A stretch of 64,000 bases of DNA from Actinomadura litoris (GTDB taxonomy: Bacteria; Actinomycetota; Actinomycetes; Streptosporangiales; Streptosporangiaceae), in contig NZ_WOFH01000006.1 of NCBI RefSeq assembly GCF_009733595.1, forward strand, positions 124,001 to 188,000, read 5' to 3'. The notes beneath the pieces are model-generated. The model saw only the letters and a program-made list of their open reading frames with translations. It was not told the DNA's origin and ran no database searches. The position numbers were made by a program, and so were the translations under genes. Of this stretch, positions 18,446 through 27,418 are shown piece by piece; position 1 is the stretch's first letter, and each line of letters opens with the position of its first letter.

Positions 18446-20541
18446 GTGGCGAGGCTAGGCATTCACCGCGACTTCCTCGAAGACCTGATCAATCTGGAGC
18501 GTCCCGTCCAGAAGAAGGTCGTCAACGCCATCCGCAAATTCGAAGAGTCTACTCATGCGGGAATCCACCTAGAAAAGATCTCGGACGCACGCGACGAACG
18601 TCTGAAAAGCATCAGGATTGACAGGTCAATTCGCGGTATCGTTCTGGCCCCAGATGTAGGTGACCAGTTCATCCTCATGAAGGTCCTGCCCCATGACAGG
18701 GCATATTCGTGGGCGTCGCGTCGCCAGGTATCGGTCAATGCCGCGAGTGGTCATATCGAGATCCGTGACTCCATCGCGATCGACACGGCCACCGAGGAAC
18801 TGGCCCGGACCACCGTGGCTCCTGCGCCCGAACGACTCTTCGCTCAGGTGGCGGACGAAGATCTGAACAGGCTCGGCGTCGACGAGCAGATACGCTGCTT
18901 CGCCCGCCTGCTGACCGGGATCGAGCCGCTCGAAGCAGTCAAAGACTACCTACCGGGCACACAGCACGACGTCCTCATCGGTCTCGCCGCGGGCTTCTCG
19001 GCCGGCGAACTCATGCGTGAACTCGACTTCACGACCGATGCCGAGGCCATCGACACCGATGACCTCGGAGGTGCCATCGAACGGACGCCGTCCAAGGTCA
19101 CGTTCGTCGACGGCCCTGAAGAGCTGATGGACCTGTTCGAGAAGCCCTTTGCGCTGTGGCGTGTTTATCTCCATCCCACCCAACGGCAGGTCGCCTACGG
19201 AACGTACTCCGGACCCGCACAGGTCACCGGCGGCCCCGGTACCGGAAAGACGGTGGTCACACTCCACCGGGCTCGACACCTCGCCGCCGAAGGCGGACGC
19301 GTACTGCTCACCACCTTCACGTCGACCTTGGCCGAGTCGCTGCTCGATGCCTTGCATCAGTTGGAGACGAACGAGGAGGTACTTGAACGCATCGACGTCC
19401 GCCACATCGACCGGGTCGCCGCCCAGATCGTCCGGGAACGACACGGGCCCTACGCCATCCTCATGGATACCGAAGAGCAGCGACAATGGCGGCGCGCCGT
19501 CCGAAAGCGCGATGTGCGCTACAACGAGACCTTCCTCGCCGAGGAATGGCGGCAGGTCGTCCTCGCGCAAGACCTACGTACATTGGACGACTACCTGGCC
19601 GTACGTCGACGCGGCCGAGGCAGGCGCCTCGGAGCCCTAGATCGCACTCAGGTTTGGCATGTGATGACCGAGTTCGAGCGAGGGCTCGTTGAGCGGAACG
19701 TGCGAACGTACGAGACCGTATGCACGGAGGCCACCCGGATCCTCTCCGACCGGACCGATAAGCCGTACGACCATGTGATCGTGGACGAGGCACAGGATCT
19801 GCATCCCGTCCGCTGGAGACTCCTCAGGGCCCTCGTTCCCGAGGGAGGGGACGACCTGTTCATCGCGGGTGACACCCACCAGCGCATCTACGACAACCGA
19901 GTTTCTCTACGGTCGGTCGGGATCCAGGTCGCCGGTCGCTCGACCCGCTTGAAGATCAGCTACAGGACCACGTCTGAGATCCTCGAATGGAGCCACGGAG
20001 TACTGTCCGGTGAGGAAATCGAGGATCTCGACGGTGGGGGAGACTCGCGGAGAGGCTTGCGCTCGGAGACGCACGGTCCTGTCCCAGAGTTCGGCCCGAG
20101 CGCCACCAAGACCGATGAACTGCGGAAGCTGACCGCGAAGGTCCTGACATGGTTGCACGCGGGGGTGGAACCGGACGAGATCGGTGTGGCCGCCCGCTCG
20201 GGACCGTTCGCCCAGGAGGCGACCCGAGCACTTGAGCAGGCGGGAGTTCCGGTCGTTCACCTTTCTCGCGGGCACGGCTCCGGCAGGGCCGTGTTCAGAC
20301 GATGACCATGCACCGTATGAAGGGACTGGAATTCCGCTGCGTTGCCGTTATCGGCGTCGGCGAGAACCAGTTGCCCGATCCAAGATCCGTGCGTGCGGTA
20401 GAAGAGGACGAGCTCGCCCACGCCCACGACATCCAGCGGGAACTCTGCACCTTGTACGTGGCGTCCACCCGGGCTCGCGAGCTCCTGTACATCTCCTGGC
20501 ATGGCCCCCCGAGCCGCTTCCTGTCGGGTATGACGAGCTGA
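18446..20541 (+). pseudogene. UvrD-type helicase with RelE-like N-terminus, frameshifted
   Basis: A superfamily 1 helicase split over two frames. The first part (GTG 18446 to TGA 20305, after GAAGGGA) starts with a RelE/ParE-like domain of about 90 residues, then has Walker A GGPGTGKTVVTLH, Walker B VIVDEAQDLHPVRW, motif III GDTHQRIYDN and motif IV ISYRTTSEIL. The remaining motifs sit one frame lower: TMHRMKGLEFRCVAVIG and LYVASTRARELLYISW, ending at 20541. Reading the second frame upstream of ATG 20302 gives GRVQTMTMHRMKGLEF, a natural helicase continuation, so about one base appears lost between roughly 20260 and 20290. The intact product would be close to 698 aa. ATG 20302 overlaps the first stop as ATGA, so two coupled fragments could still be made. 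It may be a real mutation, a sequencing error or, less likely, programmed frameshifting. Confidence 0.75.
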
Positions 20542-20682
20542 GATGAGAGAACCCCCCGGAGCGACGGCCTTTGACTTGGGCCGCGACACGTCTTGCAGTA
20601 CGGTCGCTTGTCCGAGCACACGGCCGCCGTATGGCCATGAGGCGCAGGGTGGGCTGCATCGGCCTTCACCGCACGGATCAGG

Positions 20683-22491
20683 TCAGCCCTCGACCTGCTG
20701 GGCCCAATGGTCGACCACCGTCCTGATCTCGCGCTCGGTGACGGCACTGCATCGAACCTTGCACGGTTCGTCCAGGCCCTTCGGCAGGAACAGGGCCTCG
20801 CCATCGGACAGGCTCTCCGCTCCTCCTTGGTCGATCACCAACTCGCTCTCCTCGCCCGAGGCCACCGCGAGGGCAAGCCGAGACGGGATGTTGGTTCTGA
20901 TCCTGCGGGGGAGCACCCGGTCGGTAACCCGCTGAGCCCCGAGCACGAGATGGATGCCGACGGCCCGTGCCAGTCGCGCCAGTCGTGCGATCAGGCCCTC
21001 GGTCTCCTGGGGGGCGACGGCCATGAGATCGGAGAGCTCCGCTACCACCACGACGATGTACGGATAGGTCGTGGCGTCGCCGTTCTTGTGATTCGGTCGT
21101 TCGATCCGACCCGAGCGTACGGACTCGTTGTAGTCGTCGAGGCGGCGGAGCCCATGCGCGGCGAGGTCGTCGTAGCGACGTTCCATCTCTTCTTCGGTCC
21201 AGGCCAACATGCCGATGGCGCTCCCAGGGTCGGTGACCGCGGGCGTGAGGAGGTGGGGGAGATCCGCGTAGATCGACAACTCGGTAAGCGCGGAGTCCGC
21301 CAGGAGCATCCGAACCTGGTCCGGTCCCGCGTGCATGAGCATCGAGGTCATGATCGAGTGGATCGCCATCGATTTCGCCGCAGGGTGGATACCCGCGATC
21401 AACAGATGCGCGAGGCGCGCCAAGTCGGTCACGATGGCGCCATCAGGTCCCTCACCGATCCCGACGGTGAGCGGGTGAACCCCATCCCTGTCCAGGGCGG
21501 AACGTAGAACCGTGTCGAGCCGGACGTAGTGGGTCTCGGGAGCGGTAGCGAACCGATCGCCGGCAGCGAGCAATGACCTCCGCGGTGGCTCCAACCGCTT
21601 CTGCGATCTCGGTTCCGCCGCCGGATCCGACCGATCACTCTCGGGAACGGAGACGGCGAAACCTCCTCCGGCCGCGACGTTCCGGAGCATCCGCCGGATA
21701 GCTCGGAGCCGCTGCCTGACCGAGGAGGCATCCGGGGGACGCTTCCCCGCGTCCTTTTCGAGGAGGCTCATCACCAGGGCGCCGAGCTCCGCAGGGACGT
21801 CCGAGCGGAGCGAGGCCACCGGGGGTGGGGCTTCGTGCGTGTGCTTGCGCATCAACTCCGTGGGTGACCCTTGGAAGGGGGCACATCCGGTCAGCGCCTC
21901 GTAGAGCACGCAGCCGAGAGAGTAGAGATCAGCGGATGCGCCCGCTCGGCCCCCGAACTGCTCGGGCGCGGTGTACAAAGGCGTTCCGACGCCGACGGTC
22001 CCTGTTTCGCCGCCGATCTGTTCCACAATGCGGGCGACGCCGAAGTCGCAGATCTTCACGCGGTCGAACACGGTCACCATGATGTTCGCCGGCTTGATGT
22101 CCCGGTGCACGACGCCGTGTCGGTGGGCCGTCTCCAAGGCGTCCGTGAGTTGGACGCCGAAGTGCACCACCCGCTCGATGGGCAGGCCCGAAGGGACCTC
22201 GCGGATGACCTTGGCCAGGTCTTCGCCCTTGAGGTACTCCATGACGAAGTAGAGCAGACCCTTGTGCTCTCCCACATCGTGCACGACGGTGATGCCGGGA
22301 TGCTGAAGGCCCGCAGCGATTTGCGCCTCCTGCCGAAACCGGTCGACCCGAGCCGCCACGCCTCTTTGGGAAGCCGGAAGGATCTTCACGGCGACCGGCC
22401 GGTTGAGGCGGCGATCCAGAGCCCGCCATACCTCCCCCATCGCGCCACGGCCGATGCATTCCTCCAGGAGGTAACGACCGCTGAATTCCAT
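20683..22491 (-). CDS. Ser/Thr protein kinase fused to degenerate FtsK-like domain
   Basis: A 602-aa fusion. Residues 5-265 are a Hanks-type kinase: glycine loop IGRGAMGEVW, Lys36 in VAVKIL, catalytic HRDIKPANI (129-137), DFG (149-151) and APEQ, all intact. A linker follows, then residues 340-600 align by eye with the FtsK/SpoIIIE motor core: DLARLAHLLIAG, PHLLTPAVTDP, EEEMERRYDDLA, RAVGIHLVLGAQR, NIPSRLALAV. Its Walker A is eroded (GIHPAAKS instead of GTTGSGKS) and the Walker B acid is Ala (VVVVAELSDLM), so it probably does not hydrolyse ATP. No transmembrane or gamma domain is present. ATG 22491 starts directly before the kinase fold; the frame is open further upstream but that part is not protein-like. 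It converges on the helicase gene at the edge of the defence array. A signalling scaffold role is inference. Confidence 0.8.
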   Translation of the reverse strand: MEFSGRYLLEECIGRGAMGEVWRALDRRLNRPVAVKILPASQRGVAARVDRFRQEAQIAAGLQHPGITVVHDVGEHKGLLYFVMEYLKGEDLAKVIREVPSGLPIERVVHFGVQLTDALETAHRHGVVHRDIKPANIMVTVFDRVKICDFGVARIVEQIGGETGTVGVGTPLYTAPEQFGGRAGASADLYSLGCVLYEALTGCAPFQGSPTELMRKHTHEAPPPVASLRSDVPAELGALVMSLLEKDAGKRPPDASSVRQRLRAIRRMLRNVAAGGGFAVSVPESDRSDPAAEPRSQKRLEPPRRSLLAAGDRFATAPETHYVRLDTVLRSALDRDGVHPLTVGIGEGPDGAIVTDLARLAHLLIAGIHPAAKSMAIHSIMTSMLMHAGPDQVRMLLADSALTELSIYADLPHLLTPAVTDPGSAIGMLAWTEEEMERRYDDLAAHGLRRLDDYNESVRSGRIERPNHKNGDATTYPYIVVVVAELSDLMAVAPQETEGLIARLARLARAVGIHLVLGAQRVTDRVLPRRIRTNIPSRLALAVASGEESELVIDQGGAESLSDGEALFLPKGLDEPCKVRCSAVTEREIRTVVDHWAQQVEG

Positions 22492-23598
22492 ACCGCCGTA
22501 CAACGATGGGCCCTCCCGGTCCTTGTCACCACCACCGGCGCTCACGATCCTGCCGTAACCTACGGCGCTACGTCCGTCACGGCGGCGGCCCCCAGCATCG
22601 AGCCCGGAGCCGGCTCGGATCCAATGGCCTATCCGGGGTGAGGACGAGGACATGAAATCGTGCCGAGGCGAAGCCCTTCGGTAAACCCCCAACACGTCAT
22701 CGAGGATCGCGGAATCGACAGATGGACGATCACCGATCGCCACCGTCGCGGAACTCGTCTCCGACGCCTGCGCAGCCGACACGAACCGGTTTCGGGTAGG
22801 GCTCCGTGACCATGTCGGATACGGCGCGAAGACCCACGCCGGCGACGACCGTGAGGGGCTGACCTCACCGCCGGTGTCATGAACGCTACCTGAAGTCGGC
22901 TACGCCCGTCGGCTCGGCCGTGATCCCGAAACGACGTCCGACGGCAGACCGACAGGGGCGATGAGGTCGACCATATCGAGCAGGCGGTTGTCGCCCCAGG
23001 CAAGCCGATGATGGGACGGCTGCGCCCTCGGTCGTTAGGGCCGTAGTGGACAGGGGTGGCGATGGGGCGGAGCGCTTGTGAAGCGGGCCGGTGCTCCCGT
23101 TCGGCTCGGAGTCGGCCGGTCCTGTGAGGTGGTCGGCCCCGCCGATGGCCGTCCCGCTGTAATGCCTGAGATGCTCCACCCAGGGCATGTCCTGGTCGCT
23201 TTGCCAGAGCGGCCGGGCTTGGCCGCTCTGGCGATGAGCAAGGCCGTGAGGCAGGGGACCGGCCGGCGATGCCGGCGGTCGGCGCCACGCGAAAAGGGCG
23301 AGCCGAGGTGAAGTCAGTGGCTGTCTGAGCGCCCCACGGGGCCGGCCGTTCCGGGCGGGGCGGGGAAGGGCCGACCGCACCGCCGGCGATCGCGGACGGA
23401 ACCGGGGCTGGGACAGCGTTGATCAGAGACGAGGAACGTTCAGGCGCCGTCCGGCGCCTGGCCTTGTCTACGACCAACGACATCCAAAGGGTGTGCTCGC
23501 CCCGGTCGGTCGGGATGCGGTAGGGCAGGCACCGCATCGGTCCCGCGCGATCGAGGCCACCGTCGTGTCCATTTTCACAAGGGGCGAGCAGCATAAAA
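22492..23598. other. 1.1-kb gap without a recognisable gene
   Basis: Open frames exist on both strands but none has a ribosome binding site with protein-like composition. Only a short perfect hairpin at 23203-23232 stands out. This may be decayed DNA at the edge of the defence array. Confidence 0.5.
23203..23232. repeat. perfect 12-bp inverted repeat
   Basis: GCCAGAGCGGCC (23203-23214) and GGCCGCTCTGGC (23221-23232) form a perfect hairpin with a 6-base loop. No gene ends nearby in either direction and no T-run follows, so its role as a terminator is unclear. It could be a remnant terminator of a lost gene or a protein-binding palindrome. Confidence 0.4.
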
Positions 23599-23624
23599 GG
23601 CGCTTCTCGCGACCGAGAAGCGCC
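23599..23624 (-). terminator. Rho-independent terminator of tRNA-Lys
   Basis: GGCGCTTCTCG (23599-23609) and CGAGAAGCGCC (23614-23624) form a perfect 11-bp stem with a CGAC loop. Read on the minus strand it is followed by TTTTA and lies 22 bp beyond the 3' end of tRNA-Lys, so it ends that transcript. Confidence 0.85.
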
Positions 23625-23645
23625 CTAGCCGAGTAACGTCACGGG

Positions 23646-23718
23646 TGCGCCGTCAGGGACTTGAACCCCGAACCCGCGGATTAAGAGTCCGCTGCTCTGC
23701 CAATTGAGCTAACGGCGC
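23646..23718 (-). tRNA. tRNA-Lys (anticodon CTT)
   Basis: A complete 73-nt tRNA on the minus strand. The acceptor stem GCGCCGT pairs with ACGGCGC, the D-arm begins TAGCTCAATTGG, the anticodon loop is CTCTTAA with anticodon CTT (reads AAG, lysine), and the T-arm carries GGTTCAAGTCC. The discriminator base is A. A Rho-independent terminator follows. Confidence 0.95.
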
Positions 23719-23802
23719 CTGTCAGATGGGGGCTCCGGCCTTGGCCGGTGTCCCTCGCGACAGGAAGAACAGTACCAGGGGCCGTGGACCTGTGCGAATC
23801 GG

Positions 23803-24378
23803 TTAGTCCTTGGCCGGGAGGACGCTCATCATGCCGCGCCAGAGGGCGATGGCGGTGGCGCGGGAGCTGACGCCCAGCTTGGCGTAGATCCGGTTGACGT
23901 GGTTCTTGACGGTCTTCTCGCTGAGGAAGAGCTGACGGGCGATCTCGCCGTTGGACCGGCCGGTCGCGATGAGGTCCATCACCTCGGACTCGCGGGCCGA
24001 CAGGCCGAGGGAGACGCGCGACGCGTCCCGGACACCCCGGATCAGGTCGCGGACGGTGAACACGCCGGGTACGAGGTGGCCGCAGGCGCCGCCGCGGATG
24101 GCGACCTCGACGCACTGGTCCCCCGGGGAGGCCAGGACGAAGACCCTGGAGGCTCGGCTCAGGGGCGTGGCGTGGCCGGTGCGGGCGGAGTCGGCGTCCA
24201 GCAGAACGATGTCAGGACGCAGGCGTTCAGCCAGCTCGACGGCGTCACCGGCCGTGGCGGTCTGTGCGATGACCTCAAGCTCGTCGCTGTCGTCGAGCAG
24301 AGCGACGACGTCCGCGCGAACGCGGGGGTCGCCGTCCACCACGAGGACGCGCAGTGGGGCCGTTTCGTCGACACTCAT
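23803..24378 (-). CDS. NarL/LuxR-family response regulator with atypical receiver
   Basis: A 191-aa protein with a receiver domain (residues 8-118) and a LuxR-type HTH (about 125-185: LSARESEVMDLIATGRSNGE, then LFLSEKTVKNHVNRIYAKL). The acidic pocket (VVDGDP) and the phospho-acceptor Asp61 (LLDADS) are present. The conserved receiver Lys normally found in a K-P/G context is absent: the matching segment reads GACGHLVPG. This suggests altered or phosphorylation-independent signalling. ATG 24378 follows CCCCAAGGG and fits the receiver start better than the upstream in-frame codon at 24561. No histidine kinase gene is adjacent, so it is an orphan regulator that would bind DNA via the HTH. Confidence 0.88.
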   Translation of the reverse strand: MSVDETAPLRVLVVDGDPRVRADVVALLDDSDELEVIAQTATAGDAVELAERLRPDIVLLDADSARTGHATPLSRASRVFVLASPGDQCVEVAIRGGACGHLVPGVFTVRDLIRGVRDASRVSLGLSARESEVMDLIATGRSNGEIARQLFLSEKTVKNHVNRIYAKLGVSSRATAIALWRGMMSVLPAKD

Positions 24379-25306
24379 CCGTTGCCCTTGGGGTGTCGTT
24401 GGGCGTTTATAAGGACGGAGCATAACCGGCCGATCATCCTGAGTCGATGAACCGCGCCACGAAGAAGCCCGTGGCCGGGCGACCAGGGCTGGTTTCGGGT
24501 GATACGTCCTTGACCTCAGGCCGTACGGACCAAGATCCCAAAGCGTCGGATACGGCTCCATACGCGGGGGAGGCGCCGCACGTATGAAAGGCCGAGGGCA
24601 CCGCCGTAGCCGATCGGTTCACCAGCCGAACCAGGGACACGACCTCACGCCCGCCTTGGCGCAGCCGTCAGCCGATGGCGTAAGCAACCACTTGCAGAGC
24701 CGCTGAGCCCGGCGGGAACCGGCTACGAGCACGCTCGCCCGCTGGCAATCCAAAGAAGAACCGAACGAGGTTCGGGGCCTCCGCAGAGGAGCCCCACGAG
24801 ATCGGTCGGCGATTCTCCAGGACGGCCGACCCCGAACCGGCCCTGCTCTGCGTCGAAGCCGAGCAGGCAAGCCGCCACCGCGACATTTCGGCCAAGGCCG
24901 TCGCATCCGAGATGCCGCACAAGCATCACGAACGTCCGCTGTCGCTCGCCCACATGGAAAGATGGCCTCCCTTTCTGGGACGCGTATTCCCTCGAAGGAC
25001 CTGTACCGCATTTGTCGCGCAGTTTCGGCGCCCGGCCGGTCTCGCTGCCTTCGTTTTTCTCGCCGCTCGGCTCCGAACGGGCCGTTGAGCCCATCGGCCT
25101 CATCCAGGTCGTCCGATTGCCGACGACTGCTGGGCGGCATCGGTTCGAACATCATCCTGGGCGGTACCGGCGCGACTGCCAGGCGCCGGCCTCGGTCATA
25201 AGGATCCGGGACATGGGTCGGCGCGGCTTCACCTCATGGGTGGTGGAGCTTACCCGGGACACCGGAAAGCCCTGGTCATCATCTGCGATGACCAGGGCTG
25301 TTCGTC
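24379..25306. other. non-coding or decayed stretch upstream of the response regulator
   Basis: I see no gene with a plausible start, ribosome binding site and protein-like composition on either strand. The only supported structure is the 13-bp hairpin at 25268-25299. The first 100 bases must hold the promoter of the response regulator. Confidence 0.45.
25268..25299 (-). terminator. hairpin beside the tRNA-His fragment, probable original tRNA terminator
   Basis: AGCCCTGGTCATC (25268-25280) and GATGACCAGGGCT (25287-25299) form a perfect 13-bp stem with a 6-base loop, followed on the minus strand by TTTCC. It begins 8 bp after the 3' end of the truncated tRNA-His copy, where the native terminator of an undisturbed tRNA gene would be. 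Confidence 0.65.
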
Positions 25307-25348
25307 GGGGTGAGTGAGGGGACTTGAATCGCCGACATCTTGGACCAC
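25307..25348 (-). repeat. truncated 3' copy of tRNA-His (candidate att site)
   Basis: Forty-two bases match the 3' half of the intact tRNA-His gene (27289-27330) at 40 positions; the two differences are in the T-stem segment (GAATCGCC against GAACCCCC). The copy stops at the anticodon stem, the usual crossover zone of tRNA-targeting integrases, so it looks like the displaced 3' end left after integration. It cannot encode a functional tRNA. Confidence 0.75.
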
Positions 25349-25985
25349 CGGACGCGCCTGCCTACCAGGGTTTCGGCATGTCGGACACCTGGGCACGCCC
25401 AGGATGACGCGGCCTGGCGTCCATGATCGTCCCACGGCTTCCGAGGCGAAGCAGGCCCCGCTCGACGGCCCGGCGTCGGAGCGGGGTCTCTCGCTCTGCG
25501 GGCGTTCGACCAAGGGAAGGCTTGGACGCTTCGGGCTACCGGTCGCCGGCAGCGGTCTCTGCCGAAATTCTGATCAGAGGTAGCACATCGATCATTGAGG
25601 CCGCCTTTGTGAGGTGAACAGGTCCGAGCTTGGATCGCCTGAGGCCTCTCGACCGCCTGGGGCAGAGCGCCGAGCAGCGGCCCTTTTACCAGGGGATCTA
25701 CCGACTCGCAGCACGCGCGGCCGGATCTGGACGGCCATCCTGCCATCGGTGTGCGATCACCGCAGGTTACGGAAGTGCGCCTCTGTGAACACCTTCCGTA
25801 ATCACCCATTATGCACTCTCGGTAATCATATGAACACAAATAATCATGGAAACGGGCTGTGACATCACGGACACTTCTCGTGTCGACCCTTGCTGGGTTC
25901 CCCACCGCCCGCTCCCCCCGGGATCCGCGCGTCCCGACTGTGTCCTGGGAACCGGCGGCGTGGAACCATCGCCGAAGGAGAGCAC

Positions 25986-26348
25986 ATGGCATCGATGAAG
26001 ACCACCGCCCTGGCCCTGGCCGCGACCACCGCCGCGACCTGCCTGGTCACGGCCGGAGTCGCCCACGCCTACACCACCGCCGCCCCCGCCACTACGCAGG
26101 CAGTCGCCCTGCCCCCCGGCTACCAGATCGTCACCCTGCCCAACGCCACCGTCCCCAACTTCCAGCGCCGCACGCTGCTCTGCCCCGGCACCAAGCACGT
26201 CCTGGGAGGCGGAGCCGAAGCCCAGGGCAACGGCGCCATCCTGGTCGGCTCCTTCCCCACCGGTGACGGCCGCGGCTGGATCGCTCTCGGCCGCCAGATC
26301 GGCTACAACGACGTCGGCATCAGCGTCTACGCCATCTGCGCTGACTGA
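25986..26348 (+). CDS. small secreted protein with CPG-GGA motif
   Basis: A 120-aa exported protein of unknown function. ATG 25986 follows a strong GAAGGAGAG at 25973-25981, which rules out the longer frame from 25890. Residues 1-28 are a classical signal peptide (MKTTALALAATTAATCLVTA core, cleavage near AHA-YTT). The mature part has two cysteines, in LLCPGTKHVLGGGAEA and at the C-terminus (YAICAD), which could form one disulfide. Similar small secreted actinobacterial proteins with a C-P-x-G-K-x-V-L-G-G-G-A motif and C-terminal Cys exist; their function is not known to me. It is the only convincing gene inside the interval flanked by tRNA-His repeats, and a strong terminator follows. Confidence 0.85.
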   Translation: MASMKTTALALAATTAATCLVTAGVAHAYTTAAPATTQAVALPPGYQIVTLPNATVPNFQRRTLLCPGTKHVLGGGAEAQGNGAILVGSFPTGDGRGWIALGRQIGYNDVGISVYAICAD

Positions 26349-26365
26349 GCGACCCGCCTCTTCCA

Positions 26366-26397
26366 CCGGTCCCGGCCGCCTCGGCGGCCGGGACCGG
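26366..26397 (+). terminator. hairpin after the small secreted protein gene
   Basis: CCGGTCCCGGCCGCC (26366-26380) pairs perfectly with GGCGGCCGGGACCGG (26383-26397), a 15-bp stem with a two-base apex, 17 bp after the stop codon. No T-run follows. Confidence 0.75.
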
Positions 26398-27288
26398 CTC
26401 CATGAACACGACCGCGCGTCGCGTTCGCGACCGCATACGGCCGCGATTGAGCCGCCTAGCCACGCCCGTCCCCAGCCACATGTGCGACCCCTCTGGAGGA
26501 GCGCGGCCACCCGCAGCCCCTGGCGGCCACCGACCCGTCCCCGGGCTGCCACACCGGCGACTTTCGCGCCCCTGCATCCGGTGCCCCGTATCTGGACCTG
26601 AGCCGAGGGGTCGCGAGCCTGTGCCCCGCAGGTGCGTCCCCTCGGGGGCTGTGGGGCGACGGTGATCATGGGCTGGTGTCTCCTTTCGGAAGGCCCCGAG
26701 CCGGTGGGGGCGGGGGAGCGCTCCCGGTCGCGTATCCGGCCCGGGGGCTGGACGTCAGCGGCGCTCGGCGCCGCCGGTCGGGCGCATCAGCCGCCGGTGC
26801 GACGTGGACGAGGTAGTCGGTGATCGTGCGCTCGGCCGACCTCGGAACATGGCGTCGAGGGTCTCGCGGACGGGCGCGTCCTCCTCGACGGGCCACGGTC
26901 GGCGATGGCTAGAGCGGTCCGGGCTAACGGGCGCGAGCGTTCCTGACGGCAAACCGCTCGGTGTCGCCGCACACGATCCGCCACGGCTTCACGACCGTCT
27001 CGGTGAGCGACCGTCCGTCGTGGCTGTTCATCGCGGCGACAGGTACTGATCGACAAGCGGATGGGACACGAGGACGGGTCACGCAGGCGATGCGGAGCGA
27101 GTTGCTGGAGCGCTCGGAAGCATTCTCGGACGCCCGGCTCGCGTTCTCACATCCTCGCCGGTGGCCGCTCTGGATGAGGCTCGGCAGCGGAAAAAGGGAA
27201 AGGGACGATCCGGAGATCGTCCCACAGAATTCCCACAGGAGGACGTCTCCGCCCTCCATGCGAAGCCCCGAAAAGGGGGCCTGAGCTT
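26398..27288. other. gap without a supported gene, inside the tRNA-His flanked interval
   Basis: About 0.9 kb with only short unconvincing frames on both strands. No integrase, excisionase or replication gene is visible, so if this was a mobile element it has lost its mobility functions. Confidence 0.45.
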
Positions 27289-27330
27289 GGGGTGAGTGAG
27301 GGGACTTGAACCCCCGACATCTTGGACCAC
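27289..27330 (-). repeat. 3' half of intact tRNA-His, partner of the copy at 25307
   Basis: This is the segment of the complete tRNA gene that is repeated at 25307-25348 in the same orientation. The two copies bracket about 1.94 kb and are read here as attachment-site halves. Confidence 0.7.
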
Positions 27331-27364
27331 AACCAAGTGCTCTGCCAGCTGAGCTACACCCACC
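27291..27364 (-). tRNA. tRNA-His (anticodon GTG)
   Basis: A complete tRNA on the minus strand with the extra 5' G typical of tRNA-His (G-1 opposite C73). The acceptor stem GTGGGTG pairs with CACTCAC with one G-T pair, the D-arm begins TAGCTCAGCTGG, the anticodon stem-loop is CTTGG-TTGTGGT-CCAAG giving GTG, and the T-arm has GGTTCAAGTCC. Its 3' half is duplicated 1.9 kb away. Confidence 0.95.
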
Positions 27365-27418
27365 GTGGCCGGGAGCGCGTCCCGGCTTTCAGTAGTGTAG
27401 CGGGTTCTGCCGGGTGGG

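Noticed and set aside
22629..23594. 321-aa open frame on the minus strand upstream of the kinase
   Set aside because: Arg/Pro/Ser-rich composition, no ribosome binding site and no recognisable domain; overlaps the kinase gene's non-coding upstream region.
27262..27282. Terminator-like GCCCC/GGGGC hairpin after tRNA-His
   Set aside because: Only a 5-bp stem; not strong enough to list as a terminator.
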